Below are positions 1-8,940 of a DNA stretch of 64,000 bases, piece after piece (positions within the stretch are counted from its first letter, which is position 1; each line of letters opens with the position of its first letter). A program made the position numbers and the translations under genes. The DNA comes from Erythrobacter sp047872805 (GTDB lineage Bacteria > Pseudomonadota > Alphaproteobacteria > Sphingomonadales > Sphingomonadaceae). The notes beneath the pieces are model-generated. The model searched no databases. It had not been told where the DNA came from and saw only the letters and a list, made by a program, of their open reading frames with translations. The DNA is taken from assembly GCF_047872805.1 (NCBI RefSeq), contig NZ_JBLQUK010000001.1, forward strand, positions 558,001 through 622,000, in the 5' to 3' direction.

Positions 1-482
1 TAGATTTCTCCGCCGTCAATATAGCGCGCGATTGCCGCGTGCAGCTGCTGAGTGGATGGCGAAAGGGCGGGGGTGACAGTGCCCATTGCCAGCCCTTGTT
101 CAATGGCGTGCGGCAGGTCTTCGTCGCGCAGCGCCACGAGGATCCCCGCGCGCCCTTCAAGATTGGTCACCGTTGCAACCTGATGATCGTTGCGGTGCTC
201 CCGATATTCAAATCGCCGGGGCAGCAGCACGATCGGCGTTGATAGACGCTGTGCGGTGAGCACGGTGCCGATCCCCGCATGGCTGACGATCAGCTGCGCT
301 TGTTCCGCCAGTCGGTCAAACTCCTCTGCCCCGATCCGTTCGCGTGCGGTCATGTTTTGGGGTGTGAATGACCCTTTGCCAGTCTGCGCGATGACTTCCA
401 TCCCAAGCGTCGGCGCGATTGCATCCATCGCCCTTATCAGGCGGTCAAAACCAAGCTGCATACCGACAGTAACGAGGATCAC
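1..482 (-). CDS. Alg13-like glycosyltransferase subunit (PssE type), 3' end cut by window
   Basis: About 160 residues are present. The protein reads MILVTVGMQLGFDRLIRAMD at its start and has the Rossmann-like GT-B C-terminal half typical of Alg13/PssE proteins, with the donor-site stretch LIVSHAGIGTVL and a downstream LLPRRFEYREH segment. This family pairs with an Alg14-like membrane partner to add a sugar to a lipid-linked intermediate in exopolysaccharide synthesis. The start is a GTG at 480-482 that overlaps the stop of the upstream Alg14-like gene, so the two are translationally coupled. The open frame still runs at base 3, and the next codon begins TA, so the stop may lie exactly at the edge. 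Confidence 0.8.
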   Translation of the reverse strand, partial: MILVTVGMQLGFDRLIRAMDAIAPTLGMEVIAQTGKGSFTPQNMTARERIGAEEFDRLAEQAQLIVSHAGIGTVLTAQRLSTPIVLLPRRFEYREHRNDHQVATVTNLEGRAGILVALRDEDLPHAIEQGLAMGTVTPALSPSTQQLHAAIARYIDGGEI

Positions 483-946
483 AGCACCGCTCCGCGATAT
501 TTGACCTGCGGTTCATCGGCCAGATCGGGCCACTGGGTAAGGCATTGATGGGCAAAGCGCCGCGACAATTTTCCGCACATGGAAAGCTGTTCGCCATTGG
601 CGACGCTGTCGATCCATAGTGTCCGCGCTCCGATCAGCCGCCCCGCCATCAGACAGAAAAACCCCGGAGCCGCGCCGGTTGACAGCACCACATGCGGGCG
701 ATGTTTGAGCACCACCCAAAGCGCGACAAGCCCGCAAAGTGCCGAACTGACCGGTTTGTTCTGATTGCAATCGGGCAGTGTATCGACCTGCGCAATGCCG
801 CGTTGATGCGCAATATCCGCATGCGTTGTGGCATAGCGCACGTCGCAATGCGTCAGGGCCGGGCGCAGCAGCATCAGCTGTTCCCAATGACCCCCGCCAG
901 AGGCAACCGCCAACACTCTGCGGCAGGATTGTGTCGCTTGCTGCAT
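479..946 (-). CDS. Alg14-like glycosyltransferase subunit (PssD type)
   Basis: This 155-residue protein has the Alg14/PssD hallmark GGGHWEQL near residues 17-24, followed by a hydrophobic segment around ALCGLVALWVVL and the STGAAPGFF motif. Alg14-like proteins are membrane anchors that recruit the catalytic Alg13-like partner, here encoded directly downstream with an overlapping start. Together they form one split glycosyltransferase for surface polysaccharide. The acceptor and sugar cannot be read from the sequence. The length is normal for the family. Confidence 0.82.
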   Translation of the reverse strand: MQQATQSCRRVLAVASGGGHWEQLMLLRPALTHCDVRYATTHADIAHQRGIAQVDTLPDCNQNKPVSSALCGLVALWVVLKHRPHVVLSTGAAPGFFCLMAGRLIGARTLWIDSVANGEQLSMCGKLSRRFAHQCLTQWPDLADEPQVKYRGAVL

Positions 947-1092
947 CGTTCTTCCGCACTGAGAAACAATCCGGCGGTCCTATTGCTGAATTTCGCAGTT
1001 AGTCAAACCGGCAGAGCGTCAAGCGGGCCCAGACAGGCACTTGCCCTACGCCATGCCAGTCGGCACAGAGAGAGGTATAGGGAGAGTTGAGA

Positions 1093-2172
1093 ATGAACCA
1101 GAATTCCGGGCCGCTTGCCGGATTGAGAGTGATCGAATTTGCCGGAATCGGGCCAGGTCCGCACGCCGCGATGTTGCTCGCGGATCTGGGCGCAGAGGTG
1201 GTGCGGATTGATCGTCCGGGCGCAGCCGTCACCAATCCGGTGGTCGAACGCGCCCGCCACCGCGCCAGCGTCGATCTCAAAACCGAAGCGGGTAGGGCGT
1301 TTTGCCTTGATGCTGCATCAAAGGCCGATGTGCTGATCGAAGGGTTTCGGCCCGGCGTGATGGAGCGGTTGGGGCTGGGGCCGGAGGAGTTGCTGGCGAT
1401 CAATCCGCGGCTCATTTATGCCCGGATGACCGGCTGGGGACAGGAAGGGCCGCTGGCGCACGCCGCTGGGCATGACATCAATTACATCGCCATCACCGGC
1501 GCTTTGGACGCTGTCGGTAAAGCGGGCGAAACCGCTTCGCCGCCGCAAAATCTGGTCGGCGATTTTGGCGGCGGGTCGATGTATTGTGCCTTTGGCATCA
1601 TGTCGGCGCTTTATGAACGCCAAAATTCGGGCAAAGGTCAGGTGGTCGACGCCGCAATCGTCGACGGCGCAACCAGCCTGATGAGTTTCTTTTTTGGCGC
1701 GCGCAGCCGGCCGTTCCTGTCCACCGATCGCGGCAAGGGCATGCTGTCGGGGGCCGCGCATTTCTATCGCTGCTTTGAATGTGCCGATGGCCGCGAGGTG
1801 TCGGTTGGCGCGATTGAACCGCAATTCTACGCCGAATTGCTGGCAAAGTCGGGCGCTCCAACTGAATTGGCCGAGGCGCAGATGAATCCAGCCAATTGGG
1901 ATGATTATGCAGACCGGCTGGCGGCGCTGTTCAAGACCCGCACCCAGGCCGAATGGGTGCAATTGCTTGAAGGGACAGATGCCTGTTTCGCCCCAGTGCT
2001 TGGCCTTGATGAAGCGCGCGATCATCCGCATATGGCGGCGCGATCTGCCTATGTAGAACATGACGGCGAATGGCACACCGCGCCCGCGCCGCGCTTTAGC
2101 CGCACACCGGGCACCGTCCGGTCGAGCGCGGATGATGGCACCGATGTCGTGGCCAATTGGCGGAAGGGTTGA
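1093..2172 (+). CDS. CaiB/BaiF family CoA protein, alpha-methylacyl-CoA racemase-like
   Basis: The 359-residue product is a family III CoA-transferase/racemase. It matches the alpha-methylacyl-CoA racemase branch: the AGHDINY motif puts a histidine at residue 127 and NLVGDFGGGSMY puts an aspartate at 157, equivalent to the catalytic His/Asp pair of the Mycobacterium enzyme. Racemases epimerise 2-methylacyl-CoA esters during branched-chain or sterol side-chain breakdown. The ATG at 1093 follows a GGGAGAG ribosome-binding site; a TTG two codons upstream is less likely. A MaoC hydratase follows after 3 bases, suggesting a fatty-acyl catabolic operon. Confidence 0.88.
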   Translation: MNQNSGPLAGLRVIEFAGIGPGPHAAMLLADLGAEVVRIDRPGAAVTNPVVERARHRASVDLKTEAGRAFCLDAASKADVLIEGFRPGVMERLGLGPEELLAINPRLIYARMTGWGQEGPLAHAAGHDINYIAITGALDAVGKAGETASPPQNLVGDFGGGSMYCAFGIMSALYERQNSGKGQVVDAAIVDGATSLMSFFFGARSRPFLSTDRGKGMLSGAAHFYRCFECADGREVSVGAIEPQFYAELLAKSGAPTELAEAQMNPANWDDYADRLAALFKTRTQAEWVQLLEGTDACFAPVLGLDEARDHPHMAARSAYVEHDGEWHTAPAPRFSRTPGTVRSSADDGTDVVANWRKG

Positions 2173-2175
2173 ACC

Positions 2176-2625
2176 ATGGCGGGTAAATTCTTTGATGAAT
2201 GGAACGTGGGTGACCGGATTGACCATGAAATCCGCCGCACCGTGACCGAAACCGACAATCTGCTGTTTTCGACCATGACCCACAATCCGCAGCCGCTGCA
2301 TCTCGACATCGAAGCAGCCAAGGAGAGCGGCTTCGGCCAAATTCTGGTCAATTCCACTTTCACCTTTGCTTTGCTGGTGGGATTGTCAGTGGGGGACACG
2401 ACGCTGGGCACGCTGGTCGCCAACCTCGGCTTCGACAAGGTTGTGACGCCAAAGCCGGTGTTTATCGGCGATACGATGCGCGCCCGTAGCGAAGTCAAGG
2501 AGCTGCGCGAAAGCAAGTCGCGCCGCGAGGCAGGGATCGTGATTTTCACGCATGAATTGCTCAATCAGCACGGCGAGGTTGTATGCCGCTGCGAACGGTC
2601 CGCTTTGCTCAAAAGGAGCGGCTGA
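2176..2625 (+). CDS. MaoC-like hot-dog dehydratase
   Basis: This 149-residue single hot-dog domain starts MAGKFFDEWNVGDRIDHEIR and carries the MaoC active-site region THNPQPLHLDIEAA, where a His and an upstream Asp or Asn hydrate an enoyl-CoA. MaoC proteins hydrate enoyl-CoA or mesaconyl-CoA-type substrates. It starts 3 bases after the racemase stop and is almost certainly cotranscribed with it. The substrate is unknown; a branched or 2-methyl enoyl-CoA is plausible from the neighbour. Confidence 0.88.
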   Translation: MAGKFFDEWNVGDRIDHEIRRTVTETDNLLFSTMTHNPQPLHLDIEAAKESGFGQILVNSTFTFALLVGLSVGDTTLGTLVANLGFDKVVTPKPVFIGDTMRARSEVKELRESKSRREAGIVIFTHELLNQHGEVVCRCERSALLKRSG

Positions 2626-2690
2626 GACGCCTCATTTTGGGGGCTGTTAAAAACATCGCGGCTTGACGGGTGCGGACCTGTCAGCGCAAA

Positions 2691-2706
2691 CTTACCGATG
2701 AGTAAG
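2691..2706. promoter_or_regulatory. Inverted repeat upstream of the DUF3604 operon
   Basis: CTTAC, six bases, GTAAG forms a perfect 5-bp dyad 28 bases before the GTG start at 2734 and about 20 bases downstream of a TTGACG that could be a -35 element at 2663. The position would suit a repressor operator. No cognate regulator gene is adjacent, so the function is inferred. Confidence 0.35.
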
Positions 2707-2733
2707 GCGAAAACGACATAGGGGGAGAAAGCC

Positions 2734-4677
2734 GTGCGCAGGACGTGGACGAAAAGCGCCGCATGGTTGGTTTTGGCGACTGGCACGGCAGGGGTGCTTG
2801 GCGGCTGCAGTTCTGAACCAGCGCCCAGCGCCGCGCAAAGCGGCGATGGCACCGACACCGTTGAACTCGCCGAGTTTCCTGACCGGCCCTATTGGGGCGA
2901 CACCCATCTCCACACCGACAATTCCATCGATGCGTTTGGATTTGGCGTTCGGCTTGGCCCGGAAGACGCGCTGCGGTTCGCGCGCGGTGAAGAAGTGACC
3001 GCCACCACCGGCGCGCAGGCGCAGCTCGCCCGGCCGCTCGATTTCCTTGTCATCGCCGACCATTCCGACGGCCTAGGCGCGACCCGACGCCTGTATGATG
3101 CGCCGCGTTGGTATGTCGAATGGGTGATCGGCGATGAGACGGTGCTGCGCTGGTACGACATGATGCATGAAGGGCCTGAGGGCTCGCAGCGGGCAATTGC
3201 GGAACTGATTACGGCAGCGGCAAATGGCACATTGCCCGAATCTTTCAGCGATCCTGAAACCGCGCGTGAGGGCACACAGGACATCTGGAGCACCCAGCTC
3301 GGTCTGCTCGACCGTTATAATGAACCGGGCACATTTACTGCTTTTGCTGGGTTCGAATGGACAGCCATGCCCGACGGCAACAATCTGCACCGGGTGGTGA
3401 TGTTCCGCGATGGCAGCGATCGCACAAGCCAGACCTTGCCATTCCCCGGCATCAACACAGCGGCGGAGCAATTGTGGGACTACATGGCCGCCTATGAGGC
3501 AGCGACCGGCGGCAATGCTCTGGCAATTCCGCACAATTCGAATGTGTCCAACGGATTGATGTTTGAAATGGCCATGCCCGATGGATCGCCCATGACAGCA
3601 GAATATGCGGCGAAACGCGCTGCTGCGGAACCGGTTATCGAGGTTACCCAGATCAAGGGCGATAGCGAAACGCATCCCTTTCTGTCGCCCAATGACGAAA
3701 TGGCTGGTTTCGGTGTTGCGGGCTGGGAACTTGGCAATCTTCCGCTCACCGCCAAATCCGAACCGGAGATGTTTGCAGGGTCCTATGCCCGTTCGGCCTT
3801 GCTGCGCGGTCTATCGCTCGAACAGCAGCTTGGCGTGAATCCTTATGCCTTTGGCATGATCGGCGCGACCGACAGTCACACCGCGCTGGCCACTGGCGAC
3901 GAAGACAATTTCTGGGGCAAGCACACCGGCAACGAACCGTCCTATCAGGGTCGTGCGATGCAGCCGCAAAACCTGGGCACTCGGCAGGGCCGGTTTGGCT
4001 GGCATTACCTTGCGGGCGGCTATGCGGCGGCATGGGCGCGGGGGAACACGCGCGCGGAAATCTTCGATGCCTTTGCCCGGCGCGAGGTCTACGCCACCAC
4101 CGGTCCTCGCATGAGCGTGCGGGTGTTTGGCGGGTTCGACTTTACCCCGCAGGATTGGGACGGTGACTGGGTCCGCGCGGGCTATACACGCGGGGTGCCG
4201 ATGGGCGGCGAACTGGCCGATCAGGGCAAAGCGCCCAGTTTCCTTATCAGCGCGCTGAAAGACCCCGACGGTGCCAATCTGGACCGGGTGCAAGTGGTGA
4301 AAGGCTGGATCGACAGCTCCGGCGAAACGCAGGAACGAGTTTACGATGTGGTCTGGAGCGACATGGACAGCCGCCGGCGCACTGCGACTGGGCTGACCCC
4401 GGTGGGCGATACGGTCAACCGCGATGACGCGACCTATACCAATTCTATCGGCGCGGCTGAATTGCGCACGACCTGGACCGATCCCGATTACACGCCGGGG
4501 ACCAGCGCGTTCTATTATGTCCGCGTGCTCGAAATCCCGACCCCGCGCTGGCCCTTGTTCGATGCGGTCAGGTTCGGCTTTGAACTGACGGGCGAAGCGA
4601 TGGAAAATGCCGTAGCGCAGGAACGCGCCTACACTTCGCCAATCTGGGTCAAGCGAAAGAGTGCCGAGGGTTCGTGA
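2734..4677 (+). CDS. DUF3604 lipoprotein with PHP-like metal site
   Basis: This 647-residue protein has a signal peptide ending in a lipobox, VLGGCSSE, so it should be a lipid-anchored envelope protein. DUF3604 is a PHP-like fold. Candidate metal ligands are the HLH at residues 58 and 60 (WGDTHLHTDNS), ADHSD with His110, IPHNSN with His267, and GATDSHT with His382. These resemble the motifs of PHP phosphoesterases, suggesting a metal-dependent hydrolase, but no substrate is known. The start is GTG after GGGGGAGAAAG. Its stop overlaps the next gene by 4 bases, which is the first of three coupled genes. Confidence 0.85.
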   Translation: MRRTWTKSAAWLVLATGTAGVLGGCSSEPAPSAAQSGDGTDTVELAEFPDRPYWGDTHLHTDNSIDAFGFGVRLGPEDALRFARGEEVTATTGAQAQLARPLDFLVIADHSDGLGATRRLYDAPRWYVEWVIGDETVLRWYDMMHEGPEGSQRAIAELITAAANGTLPESFSDPETAREGTQDIWSTQLGLLDRYNEPGTFTAFAGFEWTAMPDGNNLHRVVMFRDGSDRTSQTLPFPGINTAAEQLWDYMAAYEAATGGNALAIPHNSNVSNGLMFEMAMPDGSPMTAEYAAKRAAAEPVIEVTQIKGDSETHPFLSPNDEMAGFGVAGWELGNLPLTAKSEPEMFAGSYARSALLRGLSLEQQLGVNPYAFGMIGATDSHTALATGDEDNFWGKHTGNEPSYQGRAMQPQNLGTRQGRFGWHYLAGGYAAAWARGNTRAEIFDAFARREVYATTGPRMSVRVFGGFDFTPQDWDGDWVRAGYTRGVPMGGELADQGKAPSFLISALKDPDGANLDRVQVVKGWIDSSGETQERVYDVVWSDMDSRRRTATGLTPVGDTVNRDDATYTNSIGAAELRTTWTDPDYTPGTSAFYYVRVLEIPTPRWPLFDAVRFGFELTGEAMENAVAQERAYTSPIWVKRKSAEGS

Positions 4678-5474
4678 CACTGCCAGGTTGGACGCGCGAG
4701 CCGCTGGTTCATTTTCTCGGGCTCGGCGCGATCGTTTACTTTGCGCTCACCTGGGGCGGGACGCCGGTTGATCCCGCCTCGCGCGTGATCTCCGTCGATG
4801 CTGAGCAGCAGGCGCAGCTTGCGCTGGGTTTCGAGCAGGTAATGGGCCGCGCTCCGACCGATGCCGAACTGGACGCACGAATCGACCGCTATGTCCGCGA
4901 CGAAGTGCTCTACCGCGAAGCCTTGCGGCTGGGGCTGGATCAGGATGATGCCGTCGTGCGTCAACGCATGGTCGCCAAGATGGACCTGTCCGCCAGCGCC
5001 GCCGCCGAAATCGCGCAGGCCGGTGAGGCGGCGCTACGGACCTATTTTGAGGCGAACCGCGAAAAATACACAGGTGCGGCGCTGGTGTCCTTCGATCAGG
5101 TCTATTTTGCCGATGAAGCCCGCGCGCGCGCAGCGCTTGGCGAGGCCGGGACGCGGGCTGCGCCGAGCGGTGAACCGATCAGCCTGCCGCCCAGCGTGGA
5201 CGGGTCAAGCATGCGCGATGTGCAGAACCGCTTAGGAGAGCAGTTTGCGCGCGCCTTGGCTGAACTCGCCCCTTCGGAAAGGTGGCAAGGGCCGGTGCCA
5301 TCCGGTTTCGGCTGGCATCTGGTAAGGCTGCGCGACCGGCGCAGCGCCGAGCCTGAATTCGAAGCCATACGGAGCCGGGTCGAGAATGACTGGCGCAGCG
5401 CCCAAATCGCGGATCGCAAGCAGCGGGCGTTTGACGTGTTGCGCAGCGCCTACCGGGTCGAGATTGACCAGTGA
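4674..5474 (+). CDS. Membrane-anchored PpiC/parvulin-type peptidylprolyl isomerase-like protein
   Basis: The 266-residue protein has one N-terminal membrane segment (VHFLGLGAIVYFALTWGG), a SurA/PpiD-like helical region with DRYVRDEVLYREALRLGL, and a C-terminal parvulin-like domain containing PVPSGFGWHLVRLRDR. Parvulins catalyse proline isomerisation and help fold exported proteins, so it may assist the DUF3604 lipoprotein or the HupE-like protein encoded beside it. The GTG start overlaps the upstream stop, and its own stop overlaps the next start. The parvulin core is divergent, so enzymatic activity is not assured. Confidence 0.8.
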   Translation: MTLPGWTREPLVHFLGLGAIVYFALTWGGTPVDPASRVISVDAEQQAQLALGFEQVMGRAPTDAELDARIDRYVRDEVLYREALRLGLDQDDAVVRQRMVAKMDLSASAAAEIAQAGEAALRTYFEANREKYTGAALVSFDQVYFADEARARAALGEAGTRAAPSGEPISLPPSVDGSSMRDVQNRLGEQFARALAELAPSERWQGPVPSGFGWHLVRLRDRRSAEPEFEAIRSRVENDWRSAQIADRKQRAFDVLRSAYRVEIDQ

Positions 5475-6472
5475 AGCTGACCCTTCGGTATCTGCTGGCG
5501 ATCATCCTCGCGCTGATCGCGGCCCCGCTCAGCGCCGATGAACTGCGCCCCGCAGTCATCGAATTGAGCGAGCGCGAGGTTGACGAATGGGTGCTCGAAT
5601 GGAAGCTGCCAGTTGCCGCGACCCGCGCGCAAAGCGCCGCTCCAGTGGCGCGGCCGGTGTTTCCTCAAGTGTGCGAGGCGGTTGGCGAACCCGTTCAGCG
5701 GGCCGCCGCGCTCGCCTTGCAGGGCCGTCAGCAATTGCGCTGCACCGGTGACCTTGCCGGGCAGACATTCGGGCTGAGCGAATTGCTCGGAAGTGCCGAT
5801 GCAATCGCGCGCCTCATACCGCTGGACCGACCCACGCAGACCTTTCGCCTGACTGCAGATGCGCCGACTGCCCAGGTTCTCGCAGAGCCGGACACTGGCC
5901 AGGTGCTGCGCGATTACTTCGTGATCGGGGCGGAGCACATTGTGTTTGGCTGGGATCACCTGTTGTTCGTGATCGCGCTGGTGCTGTTGGTGCGCGCGCC
6001 GTGGGCAGTGGTAAAGGCCGCCACCGCCTTTACCGTGGCGCATTCGATCACTCTGGTGGCAACGACGCTTGGCTATGCAGGTTTGCCGAGCCGCCCGGTC
6101 GAGGCGCTGATTGCGCTGTCCATCGTGTTTCTGGCAGTCGAGGTGGCGGTGGTGTTGCGCTCGCCCGAACGGCGCACCTTCACGCGGCGCTTCCCGTGGG
6201 CGGTGGCGTTTGCATTCGGGCTGTTTCACGGTTTCGGATTCGCCGGGGCGCTGGCCGAGATCGGCTTGCCGCAGGGCGAAATTGTGAGTGCCTTGCTGGC
6301 ATTCAACCTTGGTGTGGAGGCCGGACAATTGCTGGTGATCGCCGCGCTTGCCGGGTTGCTGAAGGTGTTGACGCGCGCCGTTCCCAAGGCTGAAACTCCG
6401 GTGCTGCGCTTCGCAACTTATGCGATCGGGATCACCGGGAGTTTCTGGCTGATCGAGCGGGTGATCGGCTAA
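5471..6472 (+). CDS. HupE/UreJ_2 family membrane protein
   Basis: The 333-residue protein has a signal peptide (LLAIILALIAAPLSADELRP), an extra periplasmic N-terminal domain of about 120 residues, and then six or so membrane helices. The helices include the HupE/UreJ-like GWDHLLFVIALVLL segment, FTVAHSITLV and FGLFHGFGFAGAL. The conserved histidines recall nickel/cobalt permeases of the HupE/UreJ family, but the UreJ_2 branch has no settled substrate. It is the last gene of the DUF3604 operon, with a 4-base overlap, and converges with a 4-base overlap on the outer membrane factor gene. Confidence 0.85.
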   Translation: MKLTLRYLLAIILALIAAPLSADELRPAVIELSEREVDEWVLEWKLPVAATRAQSAAPVARPVFPQVCEAVGEPVQRAAALALQGRQQLRCTGDLAGQTFGLSELLGSADAIARLIPLDRPTQTFRLTADAPTAQVLAEPDTGQVLRDYFVIGAEHIVFGWDHLLFVIALVLLVRAPWAVVKAATAFTVAHSITLVATTLGYAGLPSRPVEALIALSIVFLAVEVAVVLRSPERRTFTRRFPWAVAFAFGLFHGFGFAGALAEIGLPQGEIVSALLAFNLGVEAGQLLVIAALAGLLKVLTRAVPKAETPVLRFATYAIGITGSFWLIERVIG

Positions 6473-7908
6473 TCTTCCCTGCTGGGTTCCCCGCCCAACG
6501 CCTGCCATAGCAGAATGCGCGCGCGCTCCGCCCGGCCAATTGCGGCCGCTGCGCGTTCGCCGCTGGCATCGGCGGCGCGGCGCGCATCGAGCACTTCGAG
6601 AAAGCTGGCAAGGCCTGCACGGTAACGGTCATTGGCAAGGCTCGCCGCGCGTTCCAATTGATCGCGTTCTAGCGCGGCGAGCACGGCTTCATTATCGGAT
6701 GCGGCGAGCGTGCCATAGGCCGCCTCGGCATCACCCAGCGCCTGAAAGACCGCGCCGCGATAGGCCTGAAATGCAACCCTTTTGTTGGCCGCAGCGCCGT
6801 CAATTTCGGCCTCCAACCGGCCAAAATCGACCAGCGGACCGGCAATTCCGGCGCTGAGTGTGCCGATTAGCGAATCCTCGTCGAATAAATCGCCCGGATC
6901 AAAGGCAAGCAGCCCCACAACTGCCGACAATGTCAGCCGCGGGAAACGCGCGCGGGCCGCAGCGGCAAGGTCGGCATCGCTGGCGGCAAGCTGCGCCGCA
7001 GCGGCTGCGACATCGGGACGGTTGGTGAGCAATTCTGACGGCAAGCTGGCCGGGGCAGGGCGCGGCGCGAACGCCGGGCCGCCTTGCGCCAAAGCCGCGT
7101 TGACCACCGCGCCGCTTTGCCCGGTCAGCGTAATCAAGCGCCCGGCAATCCGCACCTTTTCGCCCTCCAGTGCTGCGAGGCGCGAGCGTGAGGCGCTGGC
7201 GGCAGCCTCTGCGCGCACCCGGTCAAAACCCGGCGCGATTCCGGCCTGTTCACGCACCGCAGCGAGCGAGGCAAGTTGCCGTGCAGCGATCACATCGCTT
7301 TCAATAGCGCTGCTACGCGCTTCAAGAACGCGCCAATCGGTGACGCTGGCGGCGATTTCGGCAAGCAAGGCGATCCGCACTGCCGCTGCCGATGCGCTGG
7401 CGGCATCGATCCGCGCCATTGCTGCGCGTTCCTGCGCGCGCAACCGCCCGAACAAATCCGCATCCCAACTGGCGGTGAGATTGGCACCATAGGAGACTTG
7501 CTCAGTGTCGATAAAACCGCCTTGCGCCGCGCCATCGCCAAACTGGTTGGGGTTGATCCGGTTGCCGGTGACAGAACCGTCAGCGCTCAGGCTGGGCAGC
7601 CGCTCTGCGCCCGCCCGCCGTGCGCCCGCGCGCGCGGCATCGATCCGCGCCAAGGCTTCGGCGAGACTGGGCGCTTCGTCCAGCGCCGCCCCGGCCAGTT
7701 CAAGAAACGCTGCATCATCGGTTGGCAACAACGCATCCAGCGCCGCCGCCTCGCCGCCGCTGGGCTGGTAGAAAAACGCCTCTGGCAGAACGGGTGTTGG
7801 GGTCGCAACCTCGGGCGACGGCCCGCCCGCACAGGCGGCAAGCGCCGCCGACAGGCCCAATGCCAGCAGCCGGGCGGTCAGCGGCAAGGCTGGCTTACTT
7901 CCCGGCAT
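6469..7908 (-). CDS. NodT-family outer membrane efflux lipoprotein
   Basis: This 479-residue TolC-like outer membrane factor has a lipobox ALAACAGG with Cys26 and the two repeats of long alpha-helical barrel sequence typical of the NodT family. It would form the outer membrane duct for the exporter encoded just upstream. The ATG at 7908 (MPGSKPALPLTARLLALGLS) was chosen because it begins the signal peptide; the frame is open further upstream, but that stretch lacks signal character. It overlaps the membrane fusion protein gene by 14 bases and is last in a four-gene operon. Confidence 0.88.
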   Translation of the reverse strand: MPGSKPALPLTARLLALGLSAALAACAGGPSPEVATPTPVLPEAFFYQPSGGEAAALDALLPTDDAAFLELAGAALDEAPSLAEALARIDAARAGARRAGAERLPSLSADGSVTGNRINPNQFGDGAAQGGFIDTEQVSYGANLTASWDADLFGRLRAQERAAMARIDAASASAAAVRIALLAEIAASVTDWRVLEARSSAIESDVIAARQLASLAAVREQAGIAPGFDRVRAEAAASASRSRLAALEGEKVRIAGRLITLTGQSGAVVNAALAQGGPAFAPRPAPASLPSELLTNRPDVAAAAAQLAASDADLAAAARARFPRLTLSAVVGLLAFDPGDLFDEDSLIGTLSAGIAGPLVDFGRLEAEIDGAAANKRVAFQAYRGAVFQALGDAEAAYGTLAASDNEAVLAALERDQLERAASLANDRYRAGLASFLEVLDARRAADASGERAAAAIGRAERARILLWQALGGEPSRED

Positions 7909-8896
7909 CGGCTGCGCTTTCGGTGGCAGGGATAAAGGCGTCGATCTGCTGCCCGACCCGGAAGACCGCGCTCGCTTCGGTTTGCGGCAGGGCATAGATC
8001 AATTGCAGCACCCGCACATCAACCCGCTCTGCCGCGCTGTTGGTGAGCGAGCGTTTGGGCACGACTTGCGGTTCTGCGCGGACAAACGCGGCCTCAACCT
8101 GGATCTCGGCCGCGCCGCGTGGGGAGACGATAGCAGATGCGCCCAGTTTGACGCGCACCGCCTCGTTTTCATCAATATCGACGCGGATATGCAGAGGGTT
8201 GGTCTCGCCCATCTGGATAAACGGGAGGTTGCCGCCGCCGCCTTGCGTGGCGACGAATTCGCCGGGACGGATGTTCACCGCCAGAATCTCTCCCGCGATG
8301 GGTGCGCGCACGCTCAGCCGCTCAATTTCGGTTTGCGCACTTGATGCCCGCGCCTGCGCGGCACCCAGCCGGGCGCGGGCGGATTGCAGGCGGCTGGTTG
8401 CGGTGCGCGCGTCACCTTCGGCGCGGATCACTTCGGCGCGGCTGACCGCGGCGGGATCGGACAGGCTTTGGTATAGCGCCAATTGCTGCTGCGCGGTGGA
8501 CTGCGCGGTCTGCGCCTCTGCGATGGCGGCGCGGGCTTCGCGGATCGCGGCCTCTGCCTCGGCGCGGGCAGCGCGGGCGGCGCGGTCATCGACGCGGAAC
8601 AGCACCTGTCCTTTTTCCACCCGATCACCCGGCGCGACCCGCAGATCGGTGACCAATCCCGAAAGCGCCGAACCGATGTCGATCACTTCGCTGGCGGGTT
8701 CAACAATCCCTGACCCCGCTACGCGCGCCGCATTGGCCAGCGCCCCAGTCGCCTTGGGCGGCTGGTTTTGAGGCTCCGTGATTTCCCGGTCGGGCAGGTC
8801 GCCAGCAATGTAATAGGCTGCGCCCGCAATACCGACCACCGCGAGAATGGGCAGGATCTGGCGCGAAAAGCTGATGTTGGAAGGCAAGAGGGGCAT
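7895..8896 (-). CDS. HlyD-family membrane fusion protein of an ABC exporter (DevB-like)
   Basis: The 333-residue periplasmic adaptor has an N-terminal membrane anchor (ILPILAVVGIAGAAYYIAG). A biotinyl-lipoyl-like half follows (GLVTDLRVAPGDRVEKGQVLFRVDD), then a long Ala/Arg/Glu-rich coiled-coil hairpin, then the second lipoyl half (RAPIAGEILAVNIRPGEFV) and a beta-barrel. It links the inner membrane ABC pair to the outer membrane factor. The ATG at 8896 is preceded by GAGAAG; a TTG nine codons upstream is less likely. It lies between the ATPase gene and the NodT gene in the same operon. Confidence 0.87.
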   Translation of the reverse strand: MPLLPSNISFSRQILPILAVVGIAGAAYYIAGDLPDREITEPQNQPPKATGALANAARVAGSGIVEPASEVIDIGSALSGLVTDLRVAPGDRVEKGQVLFRVDDRAARAARAEAEAAIREARAAIAEAQTAQSTAQQQLALYQSLSDPAAVSRAEVIRAEGDARTATSRLQSARARLGAAQARASSAQTEIERLSVRAPIAGEILAVNIRPGEFVATQGGGGNLPFIQMGETNPLHIRVDIDENEAVRVKLGASAIVSPRGAAEIQVEAAFVRAEPQVVPKRSLTNSAAERVDVRVLQLIYALPQTEASAVFRVGQQIDAFIPATESAADAGK

Positions 8897-8940
8897 GGTC
8901 TTCTCAGGACTTTCTATGGGCAATTGGCGGCGGCAAGAGG

